From an uncultured Alphaproteobacteria bacterium (GTDB taxonomy: Bacteria > Pseudomonadota > Alphaproteobacteria > HIMB59): DNA of 64,000 bases. The position numbers and the translations under genes were made by a program. Below are positions 58,034-64,000 of the stretch, one piece after another. Where the stretch lies: NCBI GenBank assembly GCA_902521485.1, contig CABYRQ010000001.1, positions 124,001 to 188,000 on the forward strand, in the 5' to 3' direction. Numbering within the stretch: position 1 is the stretch's first letter; each line of letters begins with the position of its first letter. The notes under the pieces were generated by a model. The model saw only the letters and a list, made by a program, of their open reading frames with translations. It was not told where the DNA came from and did not search any database.

Positions 58034-61000
58034 ATGGATAGAAATTTAGAATTTATAAGAGAAGTTAGTGCCTATTTTATGGACTTTTTACAGTCCAATT
58101 TTAAATCTAATAGGCTTCCAAAGAGATACATCAGAAATAAAAACGATAAAAATATGAAGATTGGCGTCAGTATCACTTCAAAATATGATCGTTTTGATAA
58201 TGCGGTCAAAAAACTCATCGCAGAAAAGATGAGTGAAAACTCAATAATTGCTATTAAAAAAGGTGTTCACACACAAAAACCAAGCAAAGAAACATTGAAA
58301 CTTTTTGAAAATTTAACTAATAAGATTAGTGAAGAAAAAGTAATTGAATTAAATGAAAAAATTGCTCACTCAATATCTGTACTTGTTGAAAAACATAAAA
58401 AAGATCCAGAGTTAATTTATGAATTAGCAGAAAAAGAAATCATTGATAACTTTATACAAATTATTATTAAAGATATCTCAGAGTCCATTGAGCCCTTAAT
58501 ACAAAGCCAATCAATTTATGAATTAGACTCGCTCTATACATTGGAACAAGGACTGATTGATGTTCTAAGCTCCTCAGTGCTCGAACAAGTTCAAAGTTTA
58601 AGCAATCTTCTCATAACAGAACCAGAAGCAGATATTTTAACTCAACTTTCTTCAGTCAATGATGTGCAGTCTATAAAGAAAAATTTGAATGAGTATTTTA
58701 ATTCTTTCAATGTAAATGATTTATTTTTAGAACTCACTGAACTTAATAGTTCTTTTAAGATTTTAGATAAGCAAGAACTTTATTTATATTTTGGTGAACT
58801 AAAGTTTATGGAAAAAAAATTTCCTATTTTCTATCTGCCAATAGAATTAAAAGAGGATATAAAAAATGGGGAGTTCAAAATTGAATTTCAAAATGAAATC
58901 TTTATTAATAAAAAGGTAATCGATTTTGCAACTCAAGAGTTTAATAAACAAAATTCCTCTGTCAACCTCATACAAATCATTGATCGAAAACTAGTTCCTT
59001 CCGAGGAAGAAAATCTCTTAGGTTCAATGCAAGAGTTAATTAGCAAATTACAGTCTACATTTAGACTTGAGGGTGCACTTGATTTGAGTAACTACGATAA
59101 TCAAAAATTGAAATCAATTTTTCTTGAGGCAAACAACAAAATTTCTTTTGCTGTCTTTGATAAGTCCGATGAGGCCTTAGTTAATGACTATGAGGAGATA
59201 CTTATTAATATTCAACAAGAAGATAGCGAGATAGGTGAGATGTTTCGCAAGATAATTGCAGATTTCTTAATGAATGAGCCTGAGCCATATATTCAACCAA
59301 TTGAAGACAGCTGGGGAGATACCCCTATCAGTGACCGATTGAATTACGTAAGCCCGATACCTTTAAACACAGAACAGCAAAAGATTTTAAGAGCACTTAA
59401 TACAGAGGGCTGTAAATATGTTTGGGTTGAAGGCCCCCCTGGAACTGGAAAAAGTCACACAATTTCAGCAATAGCCTTTGACCACATCCTTAATGATAAA
59501 TCAATTTTAATTTTATCAGACAAAAAAGAGGCTCTAGATGTTGTAGAAGATAAAATTACGCAAACCCTCAATAAGGTAAGATTAAGTGAAAATTTTCAAA
59601 ATCCAATTTTAAGATTAGGTAAGCAGGGGAATACTTACGGGAAGATCTTAACTCAAACAGTAATAGATGAGATTAGAAGCTTCCACTCTGCACAAAAATC
59701 AGAATTTAAAAATATTGAGGACTCTATTGGAGAAGTTGAAAATAATTTAAAAAAGAAATTAAACCAGGATTTAAATTTTCTTAATCAAATTGATAACGAG
59801 AAAATTCGTGAATATTTAATTCTTCTTAATAATTTAGACGATGAACCTAAAAATTATGATGAAGAAGAATTAAAGAAAATTCAAAAAAAAATTAACTCAG
59901 ATAAGATCTCTCGAATTTTAGAAATATTGGATGATGAAATGTTTATTCATGCATTCAAGACTATGCCAACAACATACCTTGATTTTAAGAGCTTCCCTAA
60001 ATCATTAAAAGAAATTCAAACAATTGCTGCCATTTATCAGCAAGTCCAGGATTGCCTATCATATAAAACCAATAAGAGAGATATCACATCAAATATTAAA
60101 AAGATACGATCTATTAAATCTTTAAAGAAACAAAATCTACAAGAGATTGATGATATTTTGAGTGAATATGTTAAAACTAAAAATAAAGTTTGGCCCTTTG
60201 GTAAAAAAAATAAGATTGAGGAACTAAATTTTAGTTTAACAAAAATAATTAATTTTGAGGAAAAAAAGACTCTAGACACAGATTTTGATGAGATAAAAAA
60301 TATTGTTGGAATTATTAGTCTCATGCAAGATTTCATAAAAGTAAAAATTGACAATAAATTTTCTACTCTCAAACGATTTCTGGAAATTATCAAGGATCCA
60401 ATCTTTGAAGATTGTTACAACAAAGGCAATGACATGGTTATTGAAATTTCAGAATTTTACAAAATCCTACAACAAGCACCGGAAACTAAAACCATTAATA
60501 AGATTGACGAAGAAAATATTTATCAATTAAAAAAGGTAGATTTTACTTTTATCACATCCAACAAACTCACAAAAAAATTAGATTACGAAAAAATGATGAA
60601 GAATATCTTTACGAAAGTTAATGATTTCGATTTTAACGGCCTACAGGAAGAAAAACAGGAGCGCTACATTAATCAAATGGCCTATAATATTGACGGTAGA
60701 ATTATTGATTTCTTTGATAATAATAGAAATTTTGCAACGACACTCAAAAAAATTGTTAGAGCCAAAAAACCCTTTCCCACTGATCAATTTGGAAAAGTAA
60801 AATCAGCTTTCCCATGTATTATTGCGAGCGTACGAGATTTTGCCGGGTACATTGGATTAAAAAAAGATCTATTTGATTTGATAATCATTGATGAGGCCTC
60901 TCAAGTTAGTATTGCTCAAGCCTTCCCTGCGCTCATCAGAGCTAAAAAAGTTTTGGTTTTAGGCGATAAAAAACAATTTTCAAATGTGCAGTCAGGCCAA

Positions 61001-62230
61001 GCCTCAATTGCAGTTAACAATCACTATATGGATAGTTTATTAAAGTCATTTAGATCGAACATAGGCAAAGACTCTCTAATGTTGGAAAGAGTAAAAAATT
61101 TCAATATCAAAATATCTATCCTTGATTTTTTCAATAGTATTGCCAACTACACCACTACATTAAAAAAGCATTTTAGAGGATACAAGGAACATATATCTTA
61201 TTGCAGTAAAAATTTTTATAAAAATAGCCTAGAGGCTATCCGAATTAATTCTAAACCCATCGATGAAATAATTAAATTTACTATTTTAGAAGAAGGAGTT
61301 TTTGAAATTGGTAATACGAATACGAATGAAGCAAATTTTATTATTCAAGAGCTTGAAAAAATGTGTAAATTAAAATTATCTCAAACTGTAGGTATTATTA
61401 CTCCATTCACAGACCAACAAAAATTAATCACTGAAATGATTTCTAAACATCCAGAGAGGGACTATTTTTATGAAAATCTCAGATTAAAAATTATGACCTT
61501 TGATAGCTGTCAAGGTGAGGAAAGAGAGACTATCTACTATTCGATGGTTGCAAACAATTCTAAAGATAAACTCAATACCATATTTCCTTCAGTCCCTTGT
61601 ATAGATCGTGATTTAGATGAGGATACCGACAAAAGATGTCAGAGATTGAATGTGGGGTTCAGTCGAGTTCAAGAATGTATGCATTTTGTACTCTCAAAAA
61701 AACCTGAAGATTATAGAAATGAAATTGGCAATGCCATAAGGCACTTCCACAATACCTTAGAAAAGGCCAGAGAATTACCCAAAGAGAGTGAACTAGACCC
61801 AAACTCTCCAATGGAAAAAAATACACTCAACTGGATACAACAAACGAATTTTTTCAATGAATACAGAGAAAATATTCAACTAAATGCACAATTTAAGCTT
61901 GGAGAATATCTCAGACAGCTTAACCCTCACTATCATCACCCCAAATATAAGGTCGATTTCCTTTTACTGTTAAATTCGCAAGATTTTTCAAAAAAAATAA
62001 TAATTGAATATGACGGCCTGGAGTACCACTTCCAAAACCTTCAAGACATTAATGAGTTTAACTTTGAGGAGCATTTTACTCCGGAGCACTACGAGAGAGA
62101 GAAAATATTGGAGTCTTATGGCTATGAATTTATCAGGCTTAACAGATTTAATACGTCAGATGACCCTGTCAAGTATCTCGATCAAAAATTTAATGAAATT
62201 ATTAAATCCAAATTAAAAAAAAAAGCCTAA
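58034..62230 (+). CDS. SF1 (DNA2/NAM7-like) helicase with C-terminal Vsr/DUF559-like endonuclease domain, probable defence protein
   Basis: Walker A VEGPPGTGKSHT, LIIIDEASQVS, LGDKKQFSNV, MTFDSCQGEERETI, RLNVGFSRVQ; C-term VDFLLLLN..IIIEYDGLEYHF...YEREKILESYGYEFIRLNRFN. Confidence 0.85.
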   Translation: MDRNLEFIREVSAYFMDFLQSNFKSNRLPKRYIRNKNDKNMKIGVSITSKYDRFDNAVKKLIAEKMSENSIIAIKKGVHTQKPSKETLKLFENLTNKISEEKVIELNEKIAHSISVLVEKHKKDPELIYELAEKEIIDNFIQIIIKDISESIEPLIQSQSIYELDSLYTLEQGLIDVLSSSVLEQVQSLSNLLITEPEADILTQLSSVNDVQSIKKNLNEYFNSFNVNDLFLELTELNSSFKILDKQELYLYFGELKFMEKKFPIFYLPIELKEDIKNGEFKIEFQNEIFINKKVIDFATQEFNKQNSSVNLIQIIDRKLVPSEEENLLGSMQELISKLQSTFRLEGALDLSNYDNQKLKSIFLEANNKISFAVFDKSDEALVNDYEEILINIQQEDSEIGEMFRKIIADFLMNEPEPYIQPIEDSWGDTPISDRLNYVSPIPLNTEQQKILRALNTEGCKYVWVEGPPGTGKSHTISAIAFDHILNDKSILILSDKKEALDVVEDKITQTLNKVRLSENFQNPILRLGKQGNTYGKILTQTVIDEIRSFHSAQKSEFKNIEDSIGEVENNLKKKLNQDLNFLNQIDNEKIREYLILLNNLDDEPKNYDEEELKKIQKKINSDKISRILEILDDEMFIHAFKTMPTTYLDFKSFPKSLKEIQTIAAIYQQVQDCLSYKTNKRDITSNIKKIRSIKSLKKQNLQEIDDILSEYVKTKNKVWPFGKKNKIEELNFSLTKIINFEEKKTLDTDFDEIKNIVGIISLMQDFIKVKIDNKFSTLKRFLEIIKDPIFEDCYNKGNDMVIEISEFYKILQQAPETKTINKIDEENIYQLKKVDFTFITSNKLTKKLDYEKMMKNIFTKVNDFDFNGLQEEKQERYINQMAYNIDGRIIDFFDNNRNFATTLKKIVRAKKPFPTDQFGKVKSAFPCIIASVRDFAGYIGLKKDLFDLIIIDEASQVSIAQAFPALIRAKKVLVLGDKKQFSNVQSGQASIAVNNHYMDSLLKSFRSNIGKDSLMLERVKNFNIKISILDFFNSIANYTTTLKKHFRGYKEHISYCSKNFYKNSLEAIRINSKPIDEIIKFTILEEGVFEIGNTNTNEANFIIQELEKMCKLKLSQTVGIITPFTDQQKLITEMISKHPERDYFYENLRLKIMTFDSCQGEERETIYYSMVANNSKDKLNTIFPSVPCIDRDLDEDTDKRCQRLNVGFSRVQECMHFVLSKKPEDYRNEIGNAIRHFHNTLEKARELPKESELDPNSPMEKNTLNWIQQTNFFNEYRENIQLNAQFKLGEYLRQLNPHYHHPKYKVDFLLLLNSQDFSKKIIIEYDGLEYHFQNLQDINEFNFEEHFTPEHYEREKILESYGYEFIRLNRFNTSDDPVKYLDQKFNEIIKSKLKKKA

Positions 62231-62277
62231 TTCAAACTAAAATTTTAGAGAAGACTGAAAAAATTTCTTCAGGCCAA

Positions 62278-62682
62278 ATGAAAAATTGTGGCAAATGTGG
62301 TGTATTACTAGAACTTAGTAACTTTAAAGATGGCTCCTTAGCTTCAGGATATGGAAATAACTGTAATGCGTGTAAAAAAATAAATAATAGAAAAACAAGA
62401 AATAGATATAGTAAATCGGATACTGTTTCTAAGCATCCGCTTAACAAGAGTAAAATATCGGGACTACACGGACCTAGTTTTACTAATACAGAGCTATCAT
62501 CTTACGAGATAGGAAAAAGTTATGAAATTGAATACACAAATCTTCAAAATAAAAAAAGTAAAAGAATTGTTTACATAGAGTCAATTTTGCAAAGCTCCAA
62601 TAGCTTCAGAGCCTATTGCCATTCTAAAGAGTATGTTCTTACCTTTAGGGCCGATAGATCAAAAATTCTTAGAATATATTAA
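62278..62682 (+). CDS. Zn-ribbon protein with WYL-C-terminal-like domain
   Basis: CGKCGVLLELSNF...CNACKK ribbon; YIESILQSSNSFRAYCHSKEYVLTFRADRSKILRIY resembles WYL C-terminal motif. Confidence 0.55.
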   Translation: MKNCGKCGVLLELSNFKDGSLASGYGNNCNACKKINNRKTRNRYSKSDTVSKHPLNKSKISGLHGPSFTNTELSSYEIGKSYEIEYTNLQNKKSKRIVYIESILQSSNSFRAYCHSKEYVLTFRADRSKILRIY

Positions 62683-62999
62683 TTCATTAATTAGTATTAA
62701 TGACTAACACTCTTGATTCTTAGTGAAAGCTTATTATCAATGAACTTAAAAAATTTTAATTTACTATTGAGTCAATAATAATTTCTTCTTTTTAGTAATT
62801 CTCTTGATTATTTTATCTAGACTACAGACACTGAGAAAACTATTCCTTATAACCTTATTGCTAATTTTTAAACATTAACCCTCGTTAACACGAAATCATT
62901 GCATTAGTTAATATTTTATCAACAAACACCTCATTGTATTATTTCAATTCTACTACCTTTAGGGTTTTTTTTTGTTATTATCCCTGTCTTATTATTATT

Positions 63000-64000
63000 A
63001 TGAGTAACTTTAATAAAATCGTTGTAATTGGTGCTGGTACGATGGGCTCAGGTATTGCTGCCCATTTGGCTAATTCTAACCGCCAAGTAGTTTTGCTTGA
63101 TCTCAAAAGAAAAGACAATCCTAACCAAATATCTGAAAATGCCATTGATATTATCAAAAAGTCAGATCCGCCACTTTTAGTGGAAAGGTCTCGAATTGAT
63201 CATATCAAACCAGGTAATCTCGAGGATGATTTTGATGAAATCAATGATGCGGATTGGGTTATAGAAGCTGTTGTTGAGCGCATCGATATTAAGCATAAAC
63301 TTTACTTACAAATTGATAAAGTTCGTAGCCCCAACTCTATTATTTCATCTAATACTTCGACAATTCCTCTTTCAATTCTGACACAAGAGATGTCAGACTC
63401 AATGAAAGCAGATTTTTGTATTACTCACTTTTTTAATCCTGTTCGGTTTATGAGATTATTAGAGATCGTTGAAACACCAACTGTTAATAAAGACAAGATG
63501 AGCAAACTTCGTGAATTTTGTAAAAATGAGCTAGGTAAAGGAATTGTCAATTGTAATGATACCCCTGGTTTTATTGGTAATCGAATTGGTGTTTACGCAA
63601 TGCAAGTGGCAATGTATGAGGCTTTAGAACGAGGTCTTCCTGTAGAAATTGCAGATGCTTTATTTGGGCGACCTTTAGGAATTCCTAAAACAGGTGTTTT
63701 TGGACTCTATGATCTCATAGGCATTGATTTGATGAAAGATGTCCTTGCAAGCTTTAAAAAAGAATTACAAGAAGATGACCCTTTTATGGATGTAGTGAAA
63801 CCTCATCCTTTAGTCGAGCAGTTACTTGATAAAGGTTATAATGGAAATAAGGGCCCTGGTGGTTTTTATCAAACAACAATTGTTGAGGGTGATGAACATG
63901 TCAAGGCCATGAACACTGCAGACATGAGTTATTATGATTTTGACAAGGTAGATTTAGAGATCGCAAGAAGAGTTGAGAAAGAGGGCATCAAGGCACTTCT
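63000..64000 (+). CDS. 3-hydroxyacyl-CoA dehydrogenase (NAD-binding), truncated by window end
   Basis: ATG 63000; MSNFNKIVVIGAGTMGSGIAAHLANSNRQVVLLD, SSNTSTIPLS, THFFNPVRFMRLLEIV, NDTPGFIGNRIG; open to right edge so missing from ORF track. Confidence 0.88.
   Translation, partial: MSNFNKIVVIGAGTMGSGIAAHLANSNRQVVLLDLKRKDNPNQISENAIDIIKKSDPPLLVERSRIDHIKPGNLEDDFDEINDADWVIEAVVERIDIKHKLYLQIDKVRSPNSIISSNTSTIPLSILTQEMSDSMKADFCITHFFNPVRFMRLLEIVETPTVNKDKMSKLREFCKNELGKGIVNCNDTPGFIGNRIGVYAMQVAMYEALERGLPVEIADALFGRPLGIPKTGVFGLYDLIGIDLMKDVLASFKKELQEDDPFMDVVKPHPLVEQLLDKGYNGNKGPGGFYQTTIVEGDEHVKAMNTADMSYYDFDKVDLEIARRVEKEGIKAL

Noticed and set aside
60037-60393. Minus-strand ORF inside the helicase gene
   Set aside because: Antisense shadow of a clear helicase CDS.
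45964-62682. Interpretation of the island as a prophage or transposon
   Set aside because: No integrase, transposase, phage structural gene or terminal inverted repeats seen; only the tRNA-like boundary hints at integration.
1-64000. CRISPR array or rRNA operon
   Set aside because: No regularly spaced direct repeats, cas genes or rRNA-like sequence noticed by eye.

Overview
AT-rich chromosomal window that reads like a marine alphaproteobacterium (taxonomy inferred from gene content and style, not tested). The left ~37 kb is catabolic. It holds a phosphonate operon (PhnA/PhnY-like enzymes, Fe-ADH, core-MetE-like protein, CUT1-type ABC transporter), a DddP-like M24 DMSP lyase coupled to an unknown methyltransferase, and a large galactoside/glucoside locus (two more CUT1 systems, GH4 x2, GH1, GH42, GalE/T/K, IolD, SMP-30). 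A middle segment (37.5-41 kb) has CsoR-like, cytochrome c, DUF4396, SNase and DadA-like genes. The right part is accessory. At 41.4-45.7 kb there is an island containing a prokaryotic pentameric ligand-gated ion channel with an N-terminal PDZ-like domain. Next is a structurally odd tRNA-like gene (45759-45848). From 46 to 62.7 kb lies what I consider the candidate undescribed system: secreted caspase (C14) and CHAT proteases, an ECF sigma / membrane anti-sigma / trypsin-like protease operon, DUF2167, a PrsW intramembrane protease, small secreted repeat proteins, and an SF1 helicase-Vsr-like nuclease with a Zn-ribbon/WYL-like partner. Six sites matching GGAAT-N16/17-CGTC lie upstream of transcription units in this region, including the sigma operon itself and the helicase-nuclease. 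This suggests one autoregulated ECF regulon linking envelope proteolysis to nucleic-acid defence. All assignments come from reading the sequence; no searches were run.
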